From NCBI GenBank assembly GCA_001914705.1, contig MNDB01000103.1, positions 2,571-11,789 of the forward strand: a DNA stretch of 9,219 bases, read 5' to 3'. The translations under genes were made by a program, and so were the position numbers. The notes beneath the pieces were generated by a model, which had not been told where the DNA came from, did no database searches, and saw nothing but the letters and a program-made list of their open reading frames with translations. This DNA comes from Actinobacteria bacterium 13_2_20CM_68_14. GTDB taxonomy: Bacteria; Actinomycetota; Thermoleophilia; Gaiellales; Gaiellaceae. This document shows, piece by piece, positions 1 to 7,000 of the stretch. Numbering within the stretch: the first letter of the stretch is position 1; each line of letters begins with the position of its first letter.

Positions 1-86
1 GCCTCGACGGCTCGTCGTTGCCGTTCGTCCACGCGCGGATTATCCCCTCCGGGACGGAAGCCACTCCTTGGCGCGTACCAATTTAC
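1..86. other. Leader or possible upstream extension of the propeller gene
   Basis: This stretch holds no complete gene. The frame of the propeller gene is open from position 3 with no stop, and its third codon positions are richer in G/C than those of the other two forward frames. The true protein could therefore start further upstream (a TTG at 18 is one option) or outside the window. Against this, a clear signal peptide begins at the GTG at 87. A possible promoter, TTGCCG at 18-23 and TATCCC at 41-46 with a 17-bp spacer, is only a weak match. Confidence 0.3.
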
Positions 87-1055
87 GTGAAACGCGTTTT
101 GCCAGTCCTCGCCGTGGCAGCGTTGCTCGCGCCGGCGTCCCAGGCCCGGAGCGAGGGCGGCGGGGCTCCGGTCGCGTTCGTTACGGCGGAGACGATGAAC
201 GAGCTTCTCGCCATCTCGCTTCCGGACGGCCGAGTACTCAAACGCCTGCGCATGCCGGCGGACCCGGAGAATGTCGAAGCGAACGATCGGACCGCAGTGG
301 TCGTCAGCACCCGAGGAGCAGCCGTGACTCTCGTCGACCTCCGCCGTCTGCGGATAGTGAAAGTGCTGCGGGACTTCGGCTCGCCGCACATCCCGTTGAT
401 CGGCCGAGACGGACGCTTCGCGTACGTCACCGACGACGCCCGCGGGCAGCTCGTCGTGATCGACCTCGAACGGCGGCGCGTGACACGCCGCGTCTATGTC
501 GGCTACGGAGCCCATCACATGACAGAAGACGGTCCGGGCAACTGGCTCTGGATCGCGCTCGGCGAGCGAGCCCGGTCGATCGCAGTCGTGGACGTTTCGA
601 ATCCGGCACGTCCCCGCCTGAGCCGCCACGTCGACCCGCTCGGCAGCGCCCACGATCTTGCCTTTTCTCCGGGCAGTGCGCGTGTCTGGGTGACTTACGG
701 CGATCGCTCGCAGGTCGGAGTCTTCTCGGCGATCACCGGGAAGCTCGTCCGTCTGATCCGTGCCGGCTCCGCGCCTCAACACGTCCTGTTTGGCCCGGCC
801 GGCAGTGGAGGCCATGCCTACGTCACCAGCGGCGATGAGGGGACGTTGCGCATCTTCTCAGCCAGGACTGGACGGCTGCTCCACCTCGTCCACACCTCGT
901 ATGGCTCGTTCAACCTGGCCACGTACGGAAGCTTCGTGGCAACGTCCTCGCTGTACCGCGGCATCCTGATGGAGTTCGACGAAAACGGACACCGCCGAGT
1001 GACGAGGCACGTCGCGCCTGCAGCGCGGGATGTCGCCGTGGCGACATTGCCGTAA
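87..1055 (+). CDS. Secreted YVTN/YncE-like beta-propeller protein
   Basis: A predicted exported protein of 322 residues built of beta-propeller blades. The chosen GTG start gives a textbook signal peptide: K2-R3, a hydrophobic run at about 4-17, and an S-Q-A cleavage site at residue 20. Downstream, blade-like units repeat, each with a pattern such as 'AYVTDD..GQLVVIDL', 'IAVVDVS', 'VWVTYGD..QVGVFSAITGKLV' and 'AYVTSGDEGTLRIFSARTGRLL'. This is typical of the YVTN/YncE-type seven-blade family, which usually acts in the periplasm or outside the cell as a binding or scaffold domain. No catalytic motif is visible, so the ligand is unknown. The stop lies 9 bp before the Sec-peroxiredoxin ATG, so the two are probably co-transcribed. 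There is no clear ribosome binding site. The start could be upstream, since the frame is open to the window edge. Family assignment is fairly sure; function is not known. Confidence 0.8.
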   Translation: MKRVLPVLAVAALLAPASQARSEGGGAPVAFVTAETMNELLAISLPDGRVLKRLRMPADPENVEANDRTAVVVSTRGAAVTLVDLRRLRIVKVLRDFGSPHIPLIGRDGRFAYVTDDARGQLVVIDLERRRVTRRVYVGYGAHHMTEDGPGNWLWIALGERARSIAVVDVSNPARPRLSRHVDPLGSAHDLAFSPGSARVWVTYGDRSQVGVFSAITGKLVRLIRAGSAPQHVLFGPAGSGGHAYVTSGDEGTLRIFSARTGRLLHLVHTSYGSFNLATYGSFVATSSLYRGILMEFDENGHRRVTRHVAPAARDVAVATLP

Positions 1056-1064
1056 GCTCGTTCC

Positions 1065-1523
1065 ATGCTCGACGTCGGCGACCAGGTTCCGGACGCAACC
1101 GTCTGGTTTGCGCCGCGGGAGACGATCTCGCTGCGCGACGTCGTCGAGGACCGCCCCGCCCTGTTTCTGTTCTATCTCTTTGACTGGTCCTCGACCTGAA
1201 CGACCGAGGTGGAGCTCCTGCGTGACAGGAGCGCGGAGTTCGAGCAGGCCGGCGTCCAGAAGTTCGGCGTCTCGCGCGACTCGCCCTGGACGCACATCGC
1301 CTGGACGCAGGCGCTCGACCTGAACTTTCCGCTGCTTTCGGACTGGAACGCGGAGGCGATCCACGGGTTTGAAATCGCCCATGAGTTCCGCGGCTTCAAA
1401 GGCGTCGCCCGCCGCTCGGCCTTCCTGGTCGACCAGACCGGGACGATCCGCGGCACCTGGGCCTACGAGGATGCCGAGGTGCCCGACTTCGACGTGCTGC
1501 TGGCCGCGGCGAAAGAGATCTAG
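1065..1523 (+). CDS. Selenocysteine-containing AhpE-type peroxiredoxin (UGA = Sec at codon 45)
   Basis: A thiol (here selenol) peroxidase that would reduce hydroperoxides in the cytoplasm. Read through the in-frame TGA at 1197-1199, the product has 152 residues. From memory it aligns end to end with Mycobacterium tuberculosis AhpE (153 aa): MLDVGDQVPD at the N-terminus, S-S-T-U-T-T-E-V-E-L-L-R-D around the active site, the stretch at 68-96 containing W80 and F-P-L-L-S-D, and R116/R117 before S-A-F-L-V-D for the conserved active-site arginine. The TGA falls at residue 45, the exact position of the AhpE peroxidatic cysteine. The protein has no cysteine at all, so it would be a 1-Sec enzyme needing an external reductant. 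A hairpin fitting a bacterial SECIS starts 15 nt after the TGA. The usual PxxxT(S)xxC signature is changed to L38...S42..U45. A nonsense mutation is the alternative, but conservation continues undisturbed after the TGA. It abuts fabI tail to tail, one base apart. Confidence 0.9.
1214..1232 (+). promoter_or_regulatory. Predicted bacterial SECIS element of the peroxiredoxin mRNA
   Basis: A perfect 7-bp inverted repeat, GCTCCTG (1214-1220) and CAGGAGC (1226-1232), encloses the 5-nt loop CGTGA. The loop begins 21 nt after the in-frame TGA (1197-1199) and has G as its second base. Known bacterial SECIS elements are short stem-loops right after the UGA, with an apical loop roughly 16-37 nt away and a G in the first two loop positions; SelB binds them to deliver Sec-tRNA. 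The 3' arm uses the codons AGG AGC (Arg-Ser), and AGG looks rare in this GC-rich window, which suggests the RNA fold constrains codon choice. Confidence 0.85.
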
Positions 1524-1524
1524 A

Positions 1525-2301
1525 TCACATGCCCATAGCGTGATACCCGGAGTCCACGTACAGGGTGGTCCCGGTCACGTTGCGAGCATCGTCTGAGAGC
1601 AGGTACGCAGCGGCGGCACCGACGTCATCTGCGCTGATGTGGCGACGAAGCGGCGCGCGCTCCTCGACGATCGCCTCCATCGTCGGGAAGCCTGCAATCG
1701 AGCGGGCCGCGAGCGTCCGTACCGGCCCTGCGGAGACGGCATTGACGCGGATGTTCTTGGCCCCGAGGTCCCAGGCGAGGTACTGCACGGACGAGTCGAG
1801 CGCGGCCTTGGCGACGCCCATGACGTTGTAGTGAGGCACCGCCCGCTCGCCGCCGAGGTAGGTCATCGTCAGGATCGAGCCTCCGCCGGCGGCCTCCATC
1901 AGCGGCTCCGCCGCCCGCGCCGCGGCCACGAGTGAATAGGCGCTGACGTCGAGCGCCATCCAAAAGCGGTCGCGCGGCGTATCCGTAAAGCGGCCCTCGA
2001 GATCCTCGGCGGCCGCAAACGCGACCGAATGGACGAGCAGATCGAGCTCCCCGCCGAAGATCTCCCCCGCCTCGGCGACGACGCGCTCGATGTCGTCGTC
2101 CGAGCGGACATCGCACACGGTCACGAGCGGAGAGTCGACGGTCCCGCAGAGCTCGCGGACGCCAGCCTCGATCCGCTCCCCCTGGTAGGTGAAGGCAAGC
2201 TGGGCGCCGCCGTCGGCAAGGCGCTTCGCGATCGCCCAGGCGATCGAGCGCTTGTTGGCGACGCCGAGGACGAGGCCACGCTTGCCTGCGAAATCAGCCA
2301 C
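1525..2301 (-). CDS. fabI: Enoyl-[acyl-carrier-protein] reductase (NADH), FabI type
   Basis: Catalyses the last reduction of each fatty acid elongation cycle (type II FAS), turning trans-2-enoyl-ACP into acyl-ACP with NAD(P)H. The 258-residue length matches the family. The N-terminus F-A-G-K-R-G-L-V-L-G-V-A-N-K-R-S-I-A-W holds the divergent nucleotide-binding motif G13-x5-S19-x-A. The catalytic region is T-Y148-L-G-G-E-R-A-V-P-H-Y158-N-V-M-G-V-A-K165, the Y-x6-K arrangement specific to FabI rather than the Y-x3-K of ordinary SDRs. The end, from about V236 through Y-V-D-S-G-Y, is also typical. The GTG at 2301 is the only plausible start: the V two codons upstream of the conserved block is GTA, not a start codon. 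No Shine-Dalgarno site is visible, so translation may be leaderless. It is divergent from the protease gene and convergent with the peroxiredoxin gene. Confidence 0.95.
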   Translation of the reverse strand: MADFAGKRGLVLGVANKRSIAWAIAKRLADGGAQLAFTYQGERIEAGVRELCGTVDSPLVTVCDVRSDDDIERVVAEAGEIFGGELDLLVHSVAFAAAEDLEGRFTDTPRDRFWMALDVSAYSLVAAARAAEPLMEAAGGGSILTMTYLGGERAVPHYNVMGVAKAALDSSVQYLAWDLGAKNIRVNAVSAGPVRTLAARSIAGFPTMEAIVEERAPLRRHISADDVGAAAAYLLSDDARNVTGTTLYVDSGYHAMGM

Positions 2302-2340
2302 GGCGGGCGAGTTTACGGTTTCTCGGCTACCCTGCGATGC
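2302..2340. promoter_or_regulatory. Divergent intergenic region with possible leaderless promoters
   Basis: Only 39 bp separate the fabI start (reading left) and the protease start (reading right), so both promoters must lie here or inside the genes. A -10-like TACCCT at 2328-2333 (+) ends 7 bp before the TTG at 2341. A -10-like TAAACT at 2315-2310 (-) ends 8 bp before the GTG at 2301. These distances would place transcription starts at or next to the start codons, i.e. leaderless mRNAs, which are common in actinobacteria. No good -35 boxes are seen, so this is a weak call. Confidence 0.3.
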
Positions 2341-5300
2341 TTGCGCCGCGCTGTTCTTCTTCCGCTCGCTGCGGCGCTGATCCTCACCTCCGCAGCGTCG
2401 GCAACCTTGCAGCCGATCCGCCGCAGCTACGGCGAGTTCAGCCTGCCGCGGGTGCGCGCGGGGACGCTGAAGATTCCCGCGGCCTCCTCGCGCGGGCGCC
2501 TGACTGTCCTCGTCGGCCTGCGCCTCCCGCCCCTCGCTGCCTACAACCGGAACCTCTTCAGCGCGGTCGGCACCTCGCGTTTGAACGTCCACAGCTCGAG
2601 CTCGCGCCTCTATCTCGCCCAACTCGCGCGCGCCCAGAGCGCCGCCGCAGCCGAGCTCAAGCGTGCGATCCCGTCGGCGCGCATCTCCTATCGCTACCGG
2701 GTCGTGCTGGACGGCTTCTCCGTCTCGCTGCCGGCTCGCAAGCTGCCGGCCCTCGCGCGGCTCAAAGCCGTGACCAAGATCTACCCCAGCGTCCGGTACG
2801 CGCTCGACACCAACCAGAGCCCGGCGATCATCGGCGCCGACCAGATGTGGGCGACGACGGGTGACCGCGGCGACGGCATCAAGATCGGCGTCGTCGACGA
2901 CGGTATCGACCAAGGGAACCCGTTCTTCAGCCCGACTGGGTTCAGCTATCCAGCCGGCTTTCCCCGCGGGCAGACCCGGTTCACGACACCGAAGGTGATC
3001 GTCGCTCGCTCCTTCCCGATCCCGGGCTCGGGCGCGCAGGGAAAGCTGCCGCTCTACCGGCAGGGCTCGTTCCATGGGACGCACGTGGCCGGGATCGCCG
3101 CCGGCGATGCGGGCACGACGGCCCCTGCCGGCCCGGACCATCCGACGGTCACCGGATTGAGCGGCGTGGCACCACGGGCCTGGCTCGGCAATTACCGCGT
3201 CTTCAACACGCCGACCCCGACGGGGTACGACGCCTTCACGCCGCAGATCGTCGCCGCGTTCGAATCGGCCGTGACCGACGGCATGGACGTGATCAACTTC
3301 TCCGGCGGCGGCCCTCAGGTCGATCCGATCAGCGACGCGCTCGTCGAGGCCGTCCGCAATGTCGCCAACGCGGGCGTCGTGCCGGTGATCGCGGCCGGGA
3401 ACGACCGTGACGACTGGGGTCTCGGCTCCGTCGGCTCTCCGGGAACCGCGCCCGACGCGATCTCGGTTGCGGCTGTCTCGAACAGCCACGTCTTTGCGCC
3501 TTCGCTCAACGTGACCACGAGCGACGCGCCGGCGACGTTGAAGAACATTCCGTTCCAGGATGTCCTCCCGATCCCCGCTGCGTGGACGAGCGCGGACCAG
3601 ACGCTTACAGACGTCGGCACGATCGTCGGCACCGACGGCAGCCCGGTCGAGCGGCACCTCTGCGGGCCGGCCTCCAACCCCAACACCCGCGGGTCGCTCC
3701 CGCCGGACTCGGCTCGCGGGACGATCCTGCTCGTCTCCCGCGGTGTCTGCGCGTTCACGACCAAAGCCGCGAACGCCCAAATCGGAGGCGCCGCGGGCAT
3801 CGTCCTCGCCGACAACCGGCCGGGCGAAGCAAACTTCATCCCGCTGCAGCTACCGCTCGACGCGGGCATGGTCTCCGACCTCGACGGCGCTCGCCTGCGG
3901 GCGTACCTCGACTCGAAAGGCGGACGCGCGACAGTCCGCTTCGTCAGAGCGTTCAACCAGCTGAACACGGGCCGGAGCGGCATCATCACGAGCTTCTCGT
4001 CCGCAGGCCCGACCGACTTCGGACACCAGCTCAAGCCCGATCTCGCAGCGCCGGGAGGGCAGATTCTCTCCGCCACGCTGCCCGAGGCCCTGGGCGAGCC
4101 ATTCGCCGTCTTCGACGGCACGAGCATGGCGACTCCCCACGTGGCCGGCGCTGCCGCGCTCCTGATCGCGCGGCATCGAAGCTGGACGCCCGCGGAGATC
4201 AAGTCGGCGTTGATGTCAACCGCAGGCGCGGCCTGGGCTGACACCGCGCGGACGCAGGAGGCCTCCGTGCTGCTCGAGGGCGCAGGGCTCGTCAACGTCC
4301 CGCGCGCGGACAATCCCAAACTCTTCACGACGCCGGCCTCGCTCTCGTTCGAGGACCTGGACGTCACCGCGGGCAGCGCGCGGCGCTCGCTGCTGTTCGA
4401 GGTACAGGACGCGGGCGGCGGCGGGGGGACGTGGTCGCTCGGGCTCCAGACCCAGGCGGCGACCTCCGGCGCGTTCGTCGACCTGCCGGCGACAGTCGCC
4501 GTGCCGCCCGGAGGAACCGCGGAGATCCCGGTCGTGGTACGGGCAAACGCCACCGCCGCGACCGGCGACAACGGCGGCTTCATCACGCTGACGCAGGGGT
4601 CGGACGTGCGGCGGGTGCCCTACTACTTCGCCGTCGAGCGACCCGGCGCCGAGATCACACCCGTGGTGCCGCTGAAAAAGTTGCAGACCGGCGACACCCG
4701 CACCGGCAAGTCGAACATCAGCCAGTATCGCTTTCCGACCAGTCCATTCGGGCCGCCGCCGACCTATACCGGCGCACCGATGGACGAGAGCGGCGGCGAG
4801 AAGCTCTACTCGTTCCACATCAGCCAGCCGGTCGCGAACGCCGGCGCAGCGATCGTTGGTGTCTCGGCGGGTGCGCTCGTGGAGCCCTGGTTGCTCGGCT
4901 CTCGCGACGAGAACGACGTGCAGGGATACCCCGGCACCCCGGTCAACGCGAACGTGCTGACGAACGGCTACCGGCTCGACGTCGGCGTCGCCGGCGTCGT
5001 CTTCCCCCGTGAGAAGCGCTACTACGTCGCCGTCGACTCGGGTCGCGACATCTTCACCGGCCGCTCGCTCGCAGGGGCCTACGAGCTCCGCTCCTGGGTG
5101 AACGACGTGACGCCTCCGAAGTTCAAGCTGCTGACGAAACGTGTCGCCGCCGGCCGGCCCCTGCTCGCGGCGAGGGTGACCGACCTCGGCTCCGGCGTCG
5201 ATCCGCTCTCGCTCGTGATCGAGTACCGGAACAACGTGCTGCTCGGAGCCTCGCTGTACGACCCGGCCAGCGGGCTGGCGCTCTTCGGCATTCCGCGCTC

Positions 5301-5715
5301 GGCCCCGCCTGTCCGCCGAGGCCTCTTCAAAGGCGCTGCGCTGGCGGCGGACAACCAGGAGTCGAAGAACGTCGACCAGATCGGCGCGAACGTCCTGCCG
5401 AACACGACGATCAAGCGCGCCAACGTTCGCGGCACGACGAGGCCGACAGTGACGTGGCTCCTGCCTCTCGGAACGTCCTGCGTGAAGGGCAGCGCGTCGC
5501 TCGCCGTCGCCGCCTCGGCGCCGTCGAAGATCAAGGCAATCCGCTTCTACGACGGCAGGCGCCTGATCAAGACCGTCCGCAAGGGAACCATCGGTCTCTA
5601 CGGCGCGAGCTGGCGCACCGGGGCCGCGAAGCGCGGCCCGCATAAGCTCCGCGTCGTCCTGCAGTCCCGTGGGCGCTCGGTGCAGGCGCGGCGCAACGTT
5701 CGGGTTTGCCGCTGA
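2341..5715 (+). CDS. Secreted subtilisin-like (S8) serine protease with PA domain
   Basis: A large exported endoprotease of 1124 residues. The TTG start at 2341 gives a clean signal peptide: R2-R3, hydrophobic core 4-15, A-S-A cleavage at residue 21. An I9-like propeptide follows at about 45-155. The S8 domain has D186 in V-V-D-D-G-I, H245 in F-H-G-T-H-V-A-G, oxyanion N354 in A-A-G-N-D and S595 in D-G-T-S-M-A-T-P-H-V-A-G. A PA (protease-associated) domain is inserted at about 420-540, as in lactocepin and plant subtilases; it usually shapes substrate access. After the catalytic domain come a fibronectin-like beta domain at about 660-765, a middle beta region, and an Ig-like segment from about residue 922 (D-V-T-P-P-K-F) to the end. 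No sortase signal or C-terminal membrane helix is seen, so it is probably released. The frame is open far upstream, but that region is antisense to fabI and lacks a signal peptide. The substrate cannot be told from sequence. Confidence 0.9.
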   Translation: MRRAVLLPLAAALILTSAASATLQPIRRSYGEFSLPRVRAGTLKIPAASSRGRLTVLVGLRLPPLAAYNRNLFSAVGTSRLNVHSSSSRLYLAQLARAQSAAAAELKRAIPSARISYRYRVVLDGFSVSLPARKLPALARLKAVTKIYPSVRYALDTNQSPAIIGADQMWATTGDRGDGIKIGVVDDGIDQGNPFFSPTGFSYPAGFPRGQTRFTTPKVIVARSFPIPGSGAQGKLPLYRQGSFHGTHVAGIAAGDAGTTAPAGPDHPTVTGLSGVAPRAWLGNYRVFNTPTPTGYDAFTPQIVAAFESAVTDGMDVINFSGGGPQVDPISDALVEAVRNVANAGVVPVIAAGNDRDDWGLGSVGSPGTAPDAISVAAVSNSHVFAPSLNVTTSDAPATLKNIPFQDVLPIPAAWTSADQTLTDVGTIVGTDGSPVERHLCGPASNPNTRGSLPPDSARGTILLVSRGVCAFTTKAANAQIGGAAGIVLADNRPGEANFIPLQLPLDAGMVSDLDGARLRAYLDSKGGRATVRFVRAFNQLNTGRSGIITSFSSAGPTDFGHQLKPDLAAPGGQILSATLPEALGEPFAVFDGTSMATPHVAGAAALLIARHRSWTPAEIKSALMSTAGAAWADTARTQEASVLLEGAGLVNVPRADNPKLFTTPASLSFEDLDVTAGSARRSLLFEVQDAGGGGGTWSLGLQTQAATSGAFVDLPATVAVPPGGTAEIPVVVRANATAATGDNGGFITLTQGSDVRRVPYYFAVERPGAEITPVVPLKKLQTGDTRTGKSNISQYRFPTSPFGPPPTYTGAPMDESGGEKLYSFHISQPVANAGAAIVGVSAGALVEPWLLGSRDENDVQGYPGTPVNANVLTNGYRLDVGVAGVVFPREKRYYVAVDSGRDIFTGRSLAGAYELRSWVNDVTPPKFKLLTKRVAAGRPLLAARVTDLGSGVDPLSLVIEYRNNVLLGASLYDPASGLALFGIPRSAPPVRRGLFKGAALAADNQESKNVDQIGANVLPNTTIKRANVRGTTRPTVTWLLPLGTSCVKGSASLAVAASAPSKIKAIRFYDGRRLIKTVRKGTIGLYGASWRTGAAKRGPHKLRVVLQSRGRSVQARRNVRVCR

Positions 5716-5741
5716 GGCGTCGCTTGCGATGCCGTCGAAAA

Positions 5742-5766
5742 GGCTGCCCGATTCACTCGGGCAACC
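5742..5766 (+). terminator. Hairpin after the protease gene, possible terminator
   Basis: A perfect 7-bp repeat, TGCCCGA (5745-5751) and TCGGGCA (5757-5763), with loop TTCAC, can be extended by two G-C pairs across one mismatch. It lies 29 bp after the protease stop and 22 bp before the next start. There is no T-run, so if it terminates transcription it does so as a U-less hairpin of the kind proposed for actinobacteria. Confidence 0.4.
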
Positions 5767-5787
5767 GCTAATCCCGGCCAAGACGCC

Positions 5788-6585
5788 TTGAGCGCTGAAA
5801 AGGCCGTACCAAAAGAGCTAGAGACACAGGTCGCCGTGGTCACCGGCGGCTCGAGCGGGATCGGCGCCGCGATCGCCCGCACGCTCGCGCGACGCGGTTG
5901 GCAGCTCGTGCTGCTGGCCCGCGGCGAGGAGCGGCTGGCCGAGGTCGCCGGCGAGCTCGGCGCGGAGCAGGAGGTCTGCGACGTCGCCGACCGTGCCGAA
6001 GTCGAGCGCGTCGCCGCAGCGGTGCGCGAACGGCACCCGGCGATCCGCCTGCTGGTCAACAACGCCGGCATTCCAGGGGGCGGCGGTTTCCTCGACCTCG
6101 AGCCGGACAAGATCGAGGCGCTCGTACGGACGAACTATCTCGGCTCGGTCTGGTGCCTGCGGGCGTTCCTACCCGCGCTCGAAGCGGGTGCTCCGGCCGA
6201 CCTCGTCAACATCGCTTCGGTCGCGGGCACGATCGCGGCCGGGCACTCGGGTCCCTACAGCGCCTCGAAGCACGCGCAGCTCGCCTTCTCCCGCTCGGTG
6301 GGCGTCGAGCTCGCCGGCAGCGGGATCACGGTTCACACGGTCATTCCCGGCTTCATCGACACACCGGGATTCCCGAACCGGGCGCGTTTCCGCAGCCGCC
6401 TCTTGCAGGGGTTGGTCGCCGACCCCGATCTCGTGGCCGACCAGGTCGTCCGCGGCATCGAGCGAAACCGGCTCGAGCAGTTCGTCCCGCGCTGGTACCG
6501 GCCGGCCGCGATCGTCCAGGCGGCCGCACCGGGACTGCTCGCCCGCGCCGCCCGCGCTAGTGGCGTGCGGCGCAAGCAGAAATAG
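5788..6585 (+). CDS. Short-chain dehydrogenase/reductase (SDR)
   Basis: A classical NAD(P)-dependent oxidoreductase of 265 residues and probably cytoplasmic. It carries the cofactor motif T19-G-G-S-S-G-I-G26, N91-N-A-G94 after beta-4, N116 in the active-site helix, S144 in N-I-A-S, and Y157-S-A-S-K161 as the catalytic Tyr and Lys. The P-G-F-I-D-T-P-G stretch at 187-194 is the usual post-catalytic loop. The tail, from about 230, is rich in Arg and Ala with hydrophobic residues (W-Y-R-P-A-A-I-V-Q-A-A-A-P-G-L-L). This resembles SDRs acting on lipid-like substrates, but the substrate cannot be assigned. The TTG at 5788 is the likely start; no ribosome binding site is visible, so the start is uncertain by several codons. 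The MarR gene follows after 13 bp, suggesting an operon in which MarR may control the SDR. Confidence 0.88.
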   Translation: MSAEKAVPKELETQVAVVTGGSSGIGAAIARTLARRGWQLVLLARGEERLAEVAGELGAEQEVCDVADRAEVERVAAAVRERHPAIRLLVNNAGIPGGGGFLDLEPDKIEALVRTNYLGSVWCLRAFLPALEAGAPADLVNIASVAGTIAAGHSGPYSASKHAQLAFSRSVGVELAGSGITVHTVIPGFIDTPGFPNRARFRSRLLQGLVADPDLVADQVVRGIERNRLEQFVPRWYRPAAIVQAAAPGLLARAARASGVRRKQK

Positions 6586-6598
6586 AATCGGCCTGAGC

Positions 6599-7000
6599 AT
6601 GGATCCTTCGCCTTCGTCGAGCGAGATCGCAAGCGTCGCCGATTTCCGCGCCGCGTTGCGTGCCTTCCTGCGCAAGAGCGAACGAAACGCCCGGCAATCT
6701 GGACTGACGCCTCAGCGCTACCTGCTCCTGCTGATGATCAAGGGCGCCCCCGACGGCAGCGGGCAGTCGACCGTGACTGAGCTCTCCGAGCGCCTGCAGC
6801 TCGCCCAGAGCACCGTGACCGAGCTCGTCCGCCGGGCGGAGGAAACCGGCCTGGTCGCGCGCGAGCAGTCCGCCTCGGACGGACGTGTCGCCCACCTTCG
6901 ACTAACCCCTGAAGGCGATCGTCGCCTGATGAAGGCGTTCACGAGCAACGAGCAGGAGCGCCAGGAGCTCCGTGCGGCGATCGCTCACATAGAAGACTAG
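6599..7000 (+). CDS. MarR-family transcriptional regulator
   Basis: A winged helix-turn-helix DNA-binding protein of 133 residues, at the short end for the family. The N-terminal helix (about 12-33) would form part of the dimer interface. The wHTH spans about 37-107: L-T-P-Q-R-Y-L-L-L-L as the first helix, T-V-T-E-L-S-E-R-L then S-T-V-T-E-L-V-R-R-A-E as the recognition helix (71-81), and the wing R-E-Q-S-A-S-D-G-R-V-A-H-L-R-L-T-P-E-G (88-106), the standard MarR signature. MarR proteins usually repress adjacent genes and are released by small ligands or oxidation; this one has no cysteine, so direct thiol sensing is unlikely. It starts 13 bp after the SDR stop. Its stop codon overlaps the stop of the convergent SelW-like gene within the sequence CTAG. 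The effector is unknown. Confidence 0.9.
   Translation: MDPSPSSSEIASVADFRAALRAFLRKSERNARQSGLTPQRYLLLLMIKGAPDGSGQSTVTELSERLQLAQSTVTELVRRAEETGLVAREQSASDGRVAHLRLTPEGDRRLMKAFTSNEQERQELRAAIAHIED

Noticed and set aside
1..90. A possible upstream gene in frame 1 ending at TGA 88-90 with a GTGA overlap to the propeller start.
   Set aside because: The predicted tail is Arg/Ser/Pro-rich with poor third-position G/C, so it does not look coding.
1209..1523. A 104-residue peroxiredoxin-like protein starting at GTG 1209.
   Set aside because: It would lack the first strands and the whole active site. It is the 3' part of the Sec-peroxiredoxin gene, and the GTG is an ordinary Val codon.
2302..3780. A long minus-strand open frame continuing upstream of fabI through the protease region.
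   Set aside because: Its product is Arg-rich and without family motifs, while the opposite strand encodes the protease catalytic triad; it is a GC-rich shadow frame.
5713..5715. The protease stop TGA is followed by an open frame that is in phase with the SDR gene, and a 7-bp/5-nt hairpin lies 37 nt downstream, superficially like a third SECIS.
   Set aside because: Residues before the TGA (R-V-C-R) form a natural protein end, the intervening sequence has no homology, the loop TTCAC has no G, and fusing a secreted protease to a cytoplasmic SDR makes no sense. The hairpin is better read as a terminator.
4216..5781. A 521-residue minus-strand open frame opposite the protease C-terminus.
   Set aside because: It is a low-complexity, Arg/Gly-rich shadow of a GC-rich coding region with no recognisable domain.
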